A stretch of DNA of 64,000 nt, taken from positions 4,278,001-4,342,000 of the forward strand of contig NZ_CP066306.1 in NCBI RefSeq assembly GCF_016406145.1, written 5' to 3'. The notes under the pieces are model-generated. The model saw nothing but the letters and a program-made list of their open reading frames with translations, did not search any database and was not told where the DNA came from. Of the stretch, positions 28,168 through 37,183 are shown in pieces. The translations under genes and the position numbers were made by a program. This stretch comes from Pseudomonas putida. GTDB taxonomy: Bacteria; Pseudomonadota; Gammaproteobacteria; Pseudomonadales; Pseudomonadaceae. The first letter of the stretch is position 1; each line of letters starts with the position of its first letter.

Positions 28168-29241
28168 ATGAAAGCCCGTTATCGCTGGCCACTGGTCGGC
28201 CTGGCCAGCCTGGTCGTGCTGTTGGTGGCCCTGCACCTGGCGCTGCCTTACCTGGTGCGCGACTACCTCAATGACAAGCTGGCGGATATGGGTGAGTACC
28301 GTGGCCAGGTCACGGACGTGGAACTGGCCTGGTGGCGCGGGGCCTACCAGATCAACGGGCTGAAGATCGTAAAGACCAGCGGCAAAGTCCCGGTGCCGCT
28401 GCTCGATGCGCCACTGATCGACCTGTCGGTGAGCTGGCACGCGCTGTGGTATGACCATGCCGTGGTGGCCGAAGTCACCTTTGTGCGCCCGGTGCTCAAC
28501 TTCGTCGATGGCGGCAACAAACAGGCCTCGCAGACCGGTCAAGGCACAGATTGGCGCCAGCAACTGGAAAAACTGCTGCCTATCACTCTCAACGATGTGC
28601 GCATCAATGACGGCACGCTGACCTTTCACAACTTCAACTCCAAGCCGCCGGTCGACCTCAAGGCCACCCGGCTCGACGCCAATATCCGCAACCTGACCAA
28701 CGTACGTGACGAAAAAGGCCGGCGCGACGCCAGTTTTGAAGCCAAGGCCCTGCTGTTGGGCGACGCCAGGGTGGAGAGCCGCGCGACCTTCGACCCGTTC
28801 AGCGACTTCGATGATTTCGAATTCCGGCTGCGCGCAACCGGCATGGAGCTGCGCAGGCTGAACGACTTCGCCAGTGCCTATGGCAAGTTCGACTTCAATG
28901 CCGGGCACGGCGATGTGGTGATCGAGGCCCAGGCGGAAAACGGCCGGCTCAATGGCTACATCAAGCCGTTGCTGCGCGACGTTGACGTGTTCAATTGGCA
29001 GCAGGACATCGAGGACAAGAACAAGGGCTTTTTCCGCTCGGTGTGGGAAGCGCTGGTCGGGGCCAGCGAAACGGTGCTGAAGAACCAGCCGAAAAACCAG
29101 TTCGCCACCCGCGTGGAACTCAGCGGCAGCGTGCACCAACAGAACATCAGCGCCTTCGAGGCGTTTTTGCAAATTTTGCGCAACGGGTTTGTCCAGGCGT
29201 TCAATGCACGCTATGAGCAGCCTGCGCCTGATTCCGACTGA
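28168..29241 (+). CDS. DUF748 protein
   Basis: 357 residues. An N-terminal membrane anchor (WPLVGLASLVVLLVALHLALPYLV) is followed by a beta-rich periplasmic domain with repeated NDVRINDGTLTFHNF type strands, as in AsmA/YhdP-like DUF748 proteins. The family is linked to outer-membrane lipid transport or assembly by structural similarity; nothing specific is shown here. The ATG at 28168 follows 'ggagatcactgcg'. Confidence 0.8.
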   Translation: MKARYRWPLVGLASLVVLLVALHLALPYLVRDYLNDKLADMGEYRGQVTDVELAWWRGAYQINGLKIVKTSGKVPVPLLDAPLIDLSVSWHALWYDHAVVAEVTFVRPVLNFVDGGNKQASQTGQGTDWRQQLEKLLPITLNDVRINDGTLTFHNFNSKPPVDLKATRLDANIRNLTNVRDEKGRRDASFEAKALLLGDARVESRATFDPFSDFDDFEFRLRATGMELRRLNDFASAYGKFDFNAGHGDVVIEAQAENGRLNGYIKPLLRDVDVFNWQQDIEDKNKGFFRSVWEALVGASETVLKNQPKNQFATRVELSGSVHQQNISAFEAFLQILRNGFVQAFNARYEQPAPDSD

Positions 29242-29372
29242 ATAGGCGTGACGAGCCATTCAGGGACTGAATACCCGGTCTGCGTTTGCAGCCGCCTGGG
29301 GCCGGGGTATAGTCGCTGACAACAAATGACGACATGCCGTACCTGTACTGGCCCCCGCAGAGGACACTCCCG

Positions 29373-30218
29373 ATGAAGTTCGAAGGCACCCGCGACTACG
29401 TAGCCACAGACGACCTGAAACTGGCGGTCAACGCGGCCATCACCCTCGAACGCCCACTGCTGGTCAAGGGTGAGCCAGGCACCGGCAAGACCATGCTTGC
29501 CGAACAGCTGGCCGCCTCCTTCGGCGCCCGCCTGATCACCTGGCACATCAAATCCACCACCAAGGCCCACCAGGGCCTCTACGAGTACGATGCGGTGAGC
29601 CGCCTGCGCGACTCCCAGCTGGGCACTGAAAAAGTCCACGATGTGCGCAACTACCTGAAAAAGGGCAAGCTCTGGGAAGCCTTCGAGGCCGAGGAGCGGG
29701 TAATCCTGCTGATCGACGAGATCGACAAGGCCGACATCGAGTTCCCCAACGACCTGTTGCAGGAACTCGACAAGATGGAGTTCTACGTCTACGAAATCGA
29801 CGAGACCATCAAGGCCAAGCAACGCCCGATCATCATCATCACCTCGAACAATGAAAAAGAACTGCCCGACGCGTTCCTGCGCCGTTGCTTCTTCCACTAC
29901 ATCGCCTTCCCGGACCGCGACACCCTGCAGCAGATCGTCGATGTGCACTACCCCAACATCAAGCAATCGCTGGTCAGCGAAGCGCTTGACGTGTTCTTCG
30001 ACGTGCGCAAGGTGCCGGGCCTGAAGAAAAAGCCCTCCACCAGCGAGCTGGTCGACTGGCTCAAGCTGTTGATGGCCGACAACATCGGCGAAGCGGTATT
30101 GCGCGAACGCGACCCGACCAAGGCGATTCCGCCGCTGGCCGGCGCCCTGGTGAAGAATGAGCAGGACGTTCAACTGCTCGAACGCCTGGCCTTCATGAGC
30201 CGGCGCGGCAACCGCTGA
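29373..30218 (+). CDS. MoxR-family AAA+ ATPase
   Basis: 281 residues. Walker A is GEPGTGKT (33-40), Walker B is LLIDEIDKAD, and sensor 1 is TSNNEKELPDAF, followed by RRCFFHYI with the arginine finger. MoxR ATPases act with VWA proteins to mature or activate metalloenzymes and complexes; the VWA partner follows at once. The ATG at 29373 has GAGGA 9 bases upstream. This MoxR/CoxE-type pair is conserved in pseudomonads without a dedicated CO dehydrogenase nearby. Confidence 0.88.
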   Translation: MKFEGTRDYVATDDLKLAVNAAITLERPLLVKGEPGTGKTMLAEQLAASFGARLITWHIKSTTKAHQGLYEYDAVSRLRDSQLGTEKVHDVRNYLKKGKLWEAFEAEERVILLIDEIDKADIEFPNDLLQELDKMEFYVYEIDETIKAKQRPIIIITSNNEKELPDAFLRRCFFHYIAFPDRDTLQQIVDVHYPNIKQSLVSEALDVFFDVRKVPGLKKKPSTSELVDWLKLLMADNIGEAVLRERDPTKAIPPLAGALVKNEQDVQLLERLAFMSRRGNR

Positions 30219-30230
30219 CAGGAGCCGGCC

Positions 30231-31409
30231 ATGCTGCTCAACCTGTTCAACGAAATGCGTGCGGCCAAGGTGCCGGTATCGGTTCGCGAACTGCTCGACC
30301 TGCTCAACGCCTTGCAACAGCGCGTGGTGTTCGCCGACATGGACGAGTTCTACTACCTGGCACGGGCCATCCTGGTGAAGGACGAGCGCCATTTCGACAA
30401 GTTCGACCGGGCTTTCTCGGCCTACTTCAAAGGCCTGGAAAACCTCGACCGGCACCTCGAAGCGCTGATCCCCGAAGACTGGCTGCGCAAGGAGTTCGAG
30501 CGCTCGCTGACGGATGAGGAACGTGCACAGATCCAGTCACTGGGCGGCCTGGACAAACTGATCGAGGAGTTCAAGAAACGCCTGGAAGAGCAAAAAGAAC
30601 GCCACGCCGGTGGCAACAAGTGGATCGGCACCGGCGGTACCAGCCCATTCGGCTCTGGCGGTTTCAACCCTGAAGGCATCCGCGTGGGCGACGCCGGCAA
30701 ACGTCAGGGCAAGGCGGTAAAGGTCTGGGACCAGCGCGAGTACAAGAACCTCGACGATCAGGTCGAGCTGGGCACGCGCAACATCAAGCTGGCACTACGC
30801 CGGCTGCGCAAGTTCGCCCGCGAAGGCGCCGCCGAAGAGCTGGACATCGACGGCACCATTGACCATACCGCACGTGACGCCGGGCTGCTGAACATCCAGA
30901 TGCGCCCCGAACGGCGCAACACGGTCAAGCTGCTGTTGCTGTTCGACATCGGCGGCTCGATGGATGCCCATGTCAAAGTCTGCGAAGAGCTGTTCTCGGC
31001 CTGCAAGACCGAGTTCAAGCACCTGGAGTACTACTACTTCCACAACTTCGTTTATGAATCGGTGTGGAAGAACAACCTGCGGCGTACTTCGGAGCGCTTC
31101 TCCACATTCGACCTGCTGCACAAATACGGCGATGACTACAAGGTGGTGTTTGTCGGTGACGCGGCCATGGCGCCCTACGAGATCACCCAGCCCGGTGGCA
31201 GTGTGGAGCACTGGAACGAAGAGGCCGGGTATGTGTGGATGCAGCGCTTCATGGAGAAATTCAAGAAGATCATCTGGATCAATCCGTATCCGAAACAGGC
31301 CTGGGATTACACGGCATCGACACACCTGGTGCGTGACCTGATCGAGGACAAGATGTATCCGCTGACCTTGCAAGGGTTGGAGGATGGGATGCGGTATCTG
31401 TCCAAGTAG
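30231..31409 (+). CDS. VWA domain protein, CoxE-like
   Basis: 392 residues. A helical N-terminal part is followed by a C-terminal VWA domain with a MIDAS-type motif DIGGSMDAH (DxGxS instead of DxSxS) and downstream VFVGDAAMAPYEI. It starts 12 bp after the MoxR stop and forms a two-gene unit with it. Its target complex is unknown. Confidence 0.87.
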   Translation: MLLNLFNEMRAAKVPVSVRELLDLLNALQQRVVFADMDEFYYLARAILVKDERHFDKFDRAFSAYFKGLENLDRHLEALIPEDWLRKEFERSLTDEERAQIQSLGGLDKLIEEFKKRLEEQKERHAGGNKWIGTGGTSPFGSGGFNPEGIRVGDAGKRQGKAVKVWDQREYKNLDDQVELGTRNIKLALRRLRKFAREGAAEELDIDGTIDHTARDAGLLNIQMRPERRNTVKLLLLFDIGGSMDAHVKVCEELFSACKTEFKHLEYYYFHNFVYESVWKNNLRRTSERFSTFDLLHKYGDDYKVVFVGDAAMAPYEITQPGGSVEHWNEEAGYVWMQRFMEKFKKIIWINPYPKQAWDYTASTHLVRDLIEDKMYPLTLQGLEDGMRYLSK

Positions 31410-31420
31410 TTTGGCCTGTT

Positions 31421-31513
31421 CCGGCCCTATCGCCGGCAAGCCCCTCAGATACACCTCAGCATTTGAGCCTTGTGGGGTACCTGCGGGAGCCGGCTTGCCG
31501 GCGATAGGGCCGG
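31421..31513. repeat. Inverted pair of REP elements (BIME-like)
   Basis: An inverted copy ccggccctatcgccggcaag begins at 31421 and a direct copy ggagccggcttgccggcgat lies at about 31486, followed by agggccgg. The pair sits between the convergent VWA and pxpC genes and could form a long stem. Confidence 0.75.
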
Positions 31514-31518
31514 TAGCG

Positions 31519-32436
31519 TCACCGCCAACCGTTAAGGCAAGCCTGCTGCTCCCGCCAAGCCTCTTCCTGCACCACCGCCCTGAACCGCACCGCCGCCCCC
31601 GGCATGCACTGGGCCAGCTGCGCCAACGCCAACGGCGTCAACGCCCCCAGCCGCGGATAGCCACCGATGGTCTGCCGGTCATTGAGCAGCACGATCGGCT
31701 GCCCGTCCGGGGGCACCTGTACCGCCCCTAACGCAATACCCTCCGAAATCATCGGCGCGCCCTGATAAACAAGCTGCGGCCCGAGCAAACGAATGCCCAT
31801 GCGGTCGCCACGGCTGTCCAGCGTCCAGTCACGGTTGAACGCCTCGAACAGGCTCATACCGCTGAAATCACCGATCTGCGCGCCCATGACCAGATCGAGC
31901 ACGGGCTTTTGCCGATAACAGGGCCGCAGCACCTCTGGCACTTCGCGCAGGGCCGGCTGCGTGCCGGCAAACGCCAACAATTGCCCTTTGCCCAGCGCGG
32001 CCCCTCGCCCATCGATACCGCCCAGCTCTTCACGCACAACAGTAGCGCAGCTCCCCAGCACGGCTTCACCTTGAAACCCGCCCGGCGCCGCAAGATAAGC
32101 ACGTACGCCCTGCTTCGGTTGCTTCAAGGTCAGCCGCTGGCCCTTGGCCAAGGCAAAGCTGCGCCAGGGGGCCAGCGGCTGGTCATCGACACGAGCATCC
32201 AGGTCGGCACCGGCCAGGGCGAGTACGCAATCCTGCTCAGCCACTACCGTGAAGCCGCCCAGCGCCACCTCGACCACCGGCGCGCCCAACGGGTTGCCCA
32301 GCAGCCAGTTGGCCCAATTCATCGCCACCCAATCCAGCGCACCGCCCTGGGTCACCCCCAGGTGCCGCACACCAAAGCGCCCGGCATCCTGCAACTGGCA
32401 CAAGGCGGTGCTGGCTTCGATCTTCAGTTGCGTCAT
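31519..32436 (-). CDS. pxpC: 5-oxoprolinase subunit C (KipA-like)
   Basis: 305 residues of the biotin-dependent carboxyltransferase-like AHS2 domain: DAGRFGVRHLGVTQGGALDW near the N-terminus, then LALAGADLDA and a C-terminal LLNDRQTIGGYPRLG, all typical for PxpC. With PxpA and PxpB it opens 5-oxoproline to glutamate using ATP. It overlaps pxpB by 4 bp. Confidence 0.9.
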   Translation of the reverse strand: MTQLKIEASTALCQLQDAGRFGVRHLGVTQGGALDWVAMNWANWLLGNPLGAPVVEVALGGFTVVAEQDCVLALAGADLDARVDDQPLAPWRSFALAKGQRLTLKQPKQGVRAYLAAPGGFQGEAVLGSCATVVREELGGIDGRGAALGKGQLLAFAGTQPALREVPEVLRPCYRQKPVLDLVMGAQIGDFSGMSLFEAFNRDWTLDSRGDRMGIRLLGPQLVYQGAPMISEGIALGAVQVPPDGQPIVLLNDRQTIGGYPRLGALTPLALAQLAQCMPGAAVRFRAVVQEEAWREQQACLNGWR

Positions 32437-33128
32437 GCCTGTGCCTCCAACGGGCTGTCGTCACCACCCAATGCCAGGAACTCGGCATGGGACACCGCCA
32501 CGAAGCGCACCCGATCGCCCGGCTGCAGCAGGCTGTAGCCTTCACGCTCGCGGTCGAACAGGCGAACCGGGGTACGCCCTATGAGGTTCCAGCCGCCAGG
32601 TGACACGGCGGGATAGGCCGCTGTCTGGCGCTCGGCAATGCCGACACTGCCGGGCGCCACGCGCTTGCGCGGAGTGCTCAGCCGCGGGGATGCCAGGCGT
32701 TCGTCCACCAGCCCCATGAAACCGAACCCCGGAGCGAAGCCAAGGGCGAACACCGGGTACTCGCGCTCGCTGTGCAGGCGGATCACCTCTTGCTCGCTCA
32801 AGCCGCTGCGTGCGGCCAGCAGCGGCAGCTCAGGGCCGACACTGGCGTCGTACCACACAGCAATCTCGTGCCGGCGACCGCTGGTGCCCGCGTCTGGCTG
32901 CAGCCCCTCCAGCGCCTGGTCGATCAACGCCCTCGCCTGCTCTGGCGGCATATCGAACTGCACCATCAGCGTGGTGTAGGACGGCACCAGGTCCACCAGG
33001 TGCTCACCGAAGGCGGCACTCAAACGGTGGCTCGCGGCGAGCAGCCACGGCATGTTGGCCTCGTCGATCCGGTCGAACAGGCGCACCATCAGGCTGTCGA
33101 TCGCAACCACTTCGATACGCAGCTTCAT
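32433..33128 (-). CDS. pxpB: 5-oxoprolinase subunit B (KipI-like)
   Basis: 231 residues of the AHS1/cyclophilin-like domain with [21 protein letters not shown] and [14 protein letters not shown], the PxpB signature, and an N-terminal NIPW-like ANMPW segment. It forms a complex with PxpC. It overlaps both neighbours by 4 bp, giving tight translational coupling in pxpA-pxpB-pxpC. Confidence 0.9.
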   Translation of the reverse strand: MKLRIEVVAIDSLMVRLFDRIDEANMPWLLAASHRLSAAFGEHLVDLVPSYTTLMVQFDMPPEQARALIDQALEGLQPDAGTSGRRHEIAVWYDASVGPELPLLAARSGLSEQEVIRLHSEREYPVFALGFAPGFGFMGLVDERLASPRLSTPRKRVAPGSVGIAERQTAAYPAVSPGGWNLIGRTPVRLFDREREGYSLLQPGDRVRFVAVSHAEFLALGGDDSPLEAQA

Positions 33129-33904
33129 GCCGGCCCCAGCGCATCGAGGGCCTGGCGGATCTGCCGCACCGCCGCCACCGAGCTGTCATTGTCACCGTGC
33201 ACGCACAGGGTACTGGCGTGCAGGCGCAAGGCGCTGCCATTGTCGGCCACCAGCGTTTCACCACGGGCCAGGCGCAAGGCCTGCTCGACCACCAGGGCCG
33301 AATCGTGATGAACCGCACCCGGTAGGCGCCGCGACAGCAAATGGCCGCTGGCGGTATATGCGCGGTCGGCGAACGCTTCAAACCACAGCGGCACGCCAAC
33401 CTCGTCACCCAAGGCTTGTGCTGCGCTGTCGTCGGCAGTGGCCATGAGCATCAAGGGCAAGCCGGCGTCATACGCCGCCACGGCTTCGAGCACGGCACGC
33501 AGCTTGAGCGGGTCGGCCATCATGTCGTTGTACAGCGCGCCGTGAGGCTTGATGTAGGCCACTCGGCCACCCTGGACCTTGCAGATGCCGTCAAGAGCAC
33601 CGATCTGATAGTGCAGCAGATCGCGAATTTCCTCGGTACTGCAGGCCATGGAGCGTCGGCCGAAGCCGACCAGGTCCGGGTACGCCGGGTGGGCGCCGAT
33701 GGTCACGCCATGCTGCAGGGCCAGGGCCACGGTACGGCGCATGGTGCCAGGGTCGCCGGCATGGTAGCCGCAGGCGATGTTGGCGCAGTCGATGTAGGGC
33801 ATTACCTCGGCGTCCAGGCCCATGCGCCAGCTGCCGAAGCTTTCACCCATGTCACAATTGAGTAGTAGGCGTTTCACCTGGCGTGCTCCCGTGTCGATGT
33901 TCAT
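33125..33904 (-). CDS. pxpA: 5-oxoprolinase subunit A (LamB/YcsF family)
   Basis: 259 residues. [13 protein letters not shown] begins the family domain, then [27 protein letters not shown] and VKPHG-like [11 protein letters not shown], the metal and substrate loops of PxpA. It is the catalytic hydrolase subunit. The MFS gene ends 9 bp upstream, so the four genes form one operon for uptake and use of 5-oxoproline or a related lactam. Confidence 0.9.
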   Translation of the reverse strand: MNIDTGARQVKRLLLNCDMGESFGSWRMGLDAEVMPYIDCANIACGYHAGDPGTMRRTVALALQHGVTIGAHPAYPDLVGFGRRSMACSTEEIRDLLHYQIGALDGICKVQGGRVAYIKPHGALYNDMMADPLKLRAVLEAVAAYDAGLPLMLMATADDSAAQALGDEVGVPLWFEAFADRAYTASGHLLSRRLPGAVHHDSALVVEQALRLARGETLVADNGSALRLHASTLCVHGDNDSSVAAVRQIRQALDALGPA

Positions 33905-33913
33905 GTGCCTACC

Positions 33914-35200
33914 TTAACGCGCCTGGAGGTGTTTGCCGCGGGTTTCCGGCAGGCTCAAGGCTGCCAGAATCACCACACCGTACGACACCGCGGCGAACCC
34001 GCCAATGCCCAGCCCCAGCGGCACCTTCTGACCAAGCAGGCCGATCAGCAAGGGGAACATCGCGGCGATGACCTTGCCGATGTTGTAGCAGAACCCCTGC
34101 CCCGAGCCACGGATGCGAGTGGGGAACAGCTCGGTGAGGAAGGCCCCCATACCGCTGAAGATGCCCGAGGCGAAAAAGCCCAGCGGGAACCCCAGCCACA
34201 GCATCACGCCATCGCTGACCGGCATCTGGGTGTACAGCAGCACGATGATGAACGAGCCCACAGCGAACAGGATGAAGTTCTTCTTGCGCCCCAGAATGTC
34301 AGACAGGTAAGCGCTGACGACGTAGCCGATGTAGGAGCCGACGATCACCATGGCCAGGTAGCCACCGGTACCCAGCACGCTCAAGCCGCGCTCGTTCTTG
34401 AGGAAGGTCGGCAGCCACGAGGTGATGGCGTAGTAGCCCCCCAGCGCACCGGTGGTCAGCAGCGACGCACGTATTGTGGTCCAGAGCATGCCGGGGGCGA
34501 AGATCTCGTAGAACTGCGAGGGCGCCTCGGCGCTCTCCACTGCCTTGGCCTGGCGATACACCTCAGGGTCTTTGACCAGGCGCCGGACGAAAATCACGAA
34601 AATGGCCGGTACCAGCCCCAGCAGGAACAGCGCGCGCCACGCCTGCTCCGCCGGTAGCCAGGAGAACAGCAGCGCATAAAGGATCGCCGTCAGGCCCCAG
34701 CCGATGGCCCAGCCGGACTGCACCATGCCCACCGCCTTGCCACGGTCCTGGGCGCGGATCACCTCACCGATCAGCACCGCGCCGGCGGTCCATTCGCCGC
34801 CAAAGCCAAAGCCCATAAGGGTCCGGGCGAGCAGCAACTGTTCGTAGTTCTGGGCGAAGCCGCAGAGGAAGGTGAAAAAGGCGAACCACAGCACCGTCAG
34901 TTGCAAGGTGCGCACGCGACCAATGCGGTCGGAGAGGATGCCGGCGACCCAGCCGCCGATGGCCGAGGCAATCAGGGTGCTGGTGTGGATCAGCCCGGCT
35001 TCGGTCGTGGTGATGCCCCACAGCATGATCAGCGTGGGGATGACAAAGCTGAGCATCTGCGTGTCCATGCCGTCCAGGCCATAGCCGATCTTGCAGCTCC
35101 AGAACGTACGCCGTTGCTGGGAGTCGATGTCGCGGTACCAGGCGAACGGCCCGGTCGAAGGTGGGGATTGCACCTGTTGCTGCACGCCGCTTGGGTTCAT
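33914..35200 (-). CDS. MFS transporter of the pxp operon
   Basis: 428 residues with twelve predicted membrane segments. It carries the MFS loop motif GILSDRIGRVRT after helix 2 and the YLSDILGRKK repeat after helix 8. It resembles the sugar/aromatic-acid proton symporter subfamily. The ATG at 35200 (MNPSGVQQQ) is preceded by GAGG. From context it may import 5-oxoproline or another compound made into it. It is divergent from a LysR regulator. Confidence 0.85.
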   Translation of the reverse strand: MNPSGVQQQVQSPPSTGPFAWYRDIDSQQRRTFWSCKIGYGLDGMDTQMLSFVIPTLIMLWGITTTEAGLIHTSTLIASAIGGWVAGILSDRIGRVRTLQLTVLWFAFFTFLCGFAQNYEQLLLARTLMGFGFGGEWTAGAVLIGEVIRAQDRGKAVGMVQSGWAIGWGLTAILYALLFSWLPAEQAWRALFLLGLVPAIFVIFVRRLVKDPEVYRQAKAVESAEAPSQFYEIFAPGMLWTTIRASLLTTGALGGYYAITSWLPTFLKNERGLSVLGTGGYLAMVIVGSYIGYVVSAYLSDILGRKKNFILFAVGSFIIVLLYTQMPVSDGVMLWLGFPLGFFASGIFSGMGAFLTELFPTRIRGSGQGFCYNIGKVIAAMFPLLIGLLGQKVPLGLGIGGFAAVSYGVVILAALSLPETRGKHLQAR

Positions 35201-35329
35201 GCTTGCCTCGGCTTGTTGGTATTGTTTTATGGGCGACGTCTGGCGTCGCGGCCTGTGCGTCATGTTCAGAGCCCGCAGCGCCCGAGTCCAACGAGAAAAA
35301 CCGCCGGTCTGGAACAAGAAAAACTGATC

Positions 35330-36241
35330 ATGAACCTACGCTTCCTCGAAACTTTCGTCTGGGTCGCCCGGCTCAAGAGCTTCCGCCTCACCGCCGAGAA
35401 ACTTTTCACCACCCAGGCGTCGGTCTCCAGCCGCATTGCGGCACTGGAAGCCGACCTGGGCGTCAAGCTGCTGCTGCGCGATTCACGCGGCGTCAGCCTG
35501 ACCCCGGAGGGCAGCAAGGTGCTGGAGTATGCCGAGCGCATGCTCGACACCGCCAAGGCCATGAAACAGTCGCTGGACAGCGACCGGGCCAAGGTCGGGC
35601 GCATCCGGCTTGGCGTGATGGACACCGTGATCCACACCTGGATGAGCGCGCTGGTGGCCGAGCTGAGCGAACGCTACCCGCAGGTGGAAATCGAGCTGGT
35701 GGCTGATACTGCATTGAACTTGCGCGAACAGCTGCAAAAAGGCTTTCTCGACGTGATCCTGCAAACCGACCTGCTGCGCGAACAGTCGATCCGCAGCCTG
35801 GACCTGGCGCGCTACCCGATGGGCTGGGTGGTGGCGGCCGGCTCAGCCCAACACCGCGACTACGCCTCGCTGGCCGAGCTTGGGCGTGAGCGGATCGTCA
35901 CGTTCTCGAAGAACTCACGGCCGCACCAGGAAGTGCTAAGCCTGTTGCAAGCCGCAGGGGCCGAAACCCCGCGGCTCAACTGCGTGAACTCGGTGGCGGC
36001 GATCACACGGCTGTTGCGCGACGGCTTCGGCATTGGTGCGCTGCCGCCCGCGCTGGTGGACGCCGAACTGAGCCGGGGCGAACTGGTGCTGCTCGAAGGC
36101 TTGCAGCCGCCGCCGAGCCTGGAACTGGTGGTGGCCTGGCAGACCGGGGTGACGCTGGTGGATGAGGTAGTCGGGGTGTGCCGGCAGGTACTGAAGCGCT
36201 ATGCGCGCGATGTGGGTGGGCAGCGGATTGTGTTGGTTTGA
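35330..36241 (+). CDS. LysR-family regulator
   Basis: 303 residues. An N-terminal winged HTH (MNLRFLETFVWVARLKSFRLTA begins the domain; TTQASVSSRIAALE is the recognition region) is joined to a periplasmic-binding-protein-like effector domain from about residue 90. It is divergent from the MFS-pxpABC operon, which it probably controls. The 129-bp gap should hold the operators; no T-N11-A site was fixed by eye. Confidence 0.88.
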   Translation: MNLRFLETFVWVARLKSFRLTAEKLFTTQASVSSRIAALEADLGVKLLLRDSRGVSLTPEGSKVLEYAERMLDTAKAMKQSLDSDRAKVGRIRLGVMDTVIHTWMSALVAELSERYPQVEIELVADTALNLREQLQKGFLDVILQTDLLREQSIRSLDLARYPMGWVVAAGSAQHRDYASLAELGRERIVTFSKNSRPHQEVLSLLQAAGAETPRLNCVNSVAAITRLLRDGFGIGALPPALVDAELSRGELVLLEGLQPPPSLELVVAWQTGVTLVDEVVGVCRQVLKRYARDVGGQRIVLV

Positions 36242-36566
36242 ACAGCATCACGTGCGGTGATTCATCCTACAGACCCTTCTGAATTTCGCCCTCCCCCCTC
36301 CCCTATCGTGATGGGCACAACATCGCTTGAACCGTAGCAAATGCGGCAATCCGACCTCACGCAACTTCCATGAAAGCGGCGATTTTGCTGGGTGCCCGTG
36401 CGTTGACAGCCCAGTCTCCCCAGGTATTTACTTTCCCCCGTTTCAAGGCCAGAGCACGGAGCACCGCATTGACGGGCTGGCCATACTGTCAGGGAGATAA
36501 GTCTGATATGAGTATTGCAAGACTGCGCATGGCCGTGTCGGCACCGTCGAACAAGGGCGGTAGGCC
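36242..36566. other. Intergenic region upstream of the RHS island
   Basis: 325 bp with no supported gene; a 66-codon frame (36370-36570) has no family resemblance or ribosome site. A possible sigma-70 promoter lies at 36403-36430. The base composition already falls slightly below that of the flanking core genes. Confidence 0.5.
36403..36430 (+). promoter_or_regulatory. Candidate promoter of the Eag-RHS genes
   Basis: TTGACA (36403-36408), a 16-bp spacer and TATTTA (36425-36430). The -35 is perfect and the -10 weak. It lies about 135 bp before the chaperone start. Confidence 0.35.
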
Positions 36567-37178
36567 ATGATTAAAGGGAACATCTACGACCGCCTCTCAC
36601 AAAGGCGCGAAGCCGCTCAAGCACTCGCCAAGGAAGAAGCGGAACGACAGGCCGCCGCTGAAGCGGCCTTGCAAGCGGCAACACTTGCAGAGCTCGCCCA
36701 ACCTTTGCCGCTGGTAGCCGATCACAACGAACTGCACGCTGCCGGGTTGCGCCTGGTCATGCCGCAAGGCCTGAACCTCCACGAGTCCATAACCACGCTG
36801 CAACTCGGGCCGCACCAGGTCACCCTGGCTGCGAAACGCCAAAGCGTTGCACAAGGGCAAACACTCGACCATCTGCTTGAACAGCATCTGGCAGAGGCGC
36901 GTCAGCGCCATACGGAACTCACCCTTATCCGCAAGCACCCCTGCACCTTGGCGGGGCACGACGCGATCAATCTCGACTACCGCTTCACCAATGGCCCTGA
37001 GGCCCGCCACTGTCGAGCGGTGATGATTCTGGTGCCTGAACGTGTTGGCCAGGAAGCGCAGGCGCTCACGCTCACCACCGTCGTCGACCCCGATCAAGAG
37101 CCCTTGGCCAACTGGTTGATCACCTTCGATGCCATGCTGGCCAACATCACCAGCGCGCCAGCCGTTGCCCGGGGGTAG
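36567..37178 (+). CDS. DcrB/DUF1795 protein, Eag-type chaperone of the RHS effector
   Basis: 203 residues. The first 55 are a charged helix rich in Ala, Glu and Gln (AQALAKEEAERQAAAEAALQ), followed by the DcrB-like domain (GLRLVMPQGLNLHESIT ... AVMILVPERV ... WLITFDAMLANI). Eag chaperones of this fold bind the N-terminal membrane segments of prePAAR effectors and keep them soluble until loading on VgrG. The effector starts 5 bp downstream and has both the prePAAR motif and such segments, which strongly supports the role. The helical extension is longer than in a minimal Eag protein. Confidence 0.85.
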   Translation: MIKGNIYDRLSQRREAAQALAKEEAERQAAAEAALQAATLAELAQPLPLVADHNELHAAGLRLVMPQGLNLHESITTLQLGPHQVTLAAKRQSVAQGQTLDHLLEQHLAEARQRHTELTLIRKHPCTLAGHDAINLDYRFTNGPEARHCRAVMILVPERVGQEAQALTLTTVVDPDQEPLANWLITFDAMLANITSAPAVARG

Positions 37179-37183
37179 TTGCC

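Noticed and set aside
36370..36570. Small frame upstream of the Eag gene
   Set aside because: No ribosome site, and the composition does not look like a protein. It overlaps the candidate promoter.
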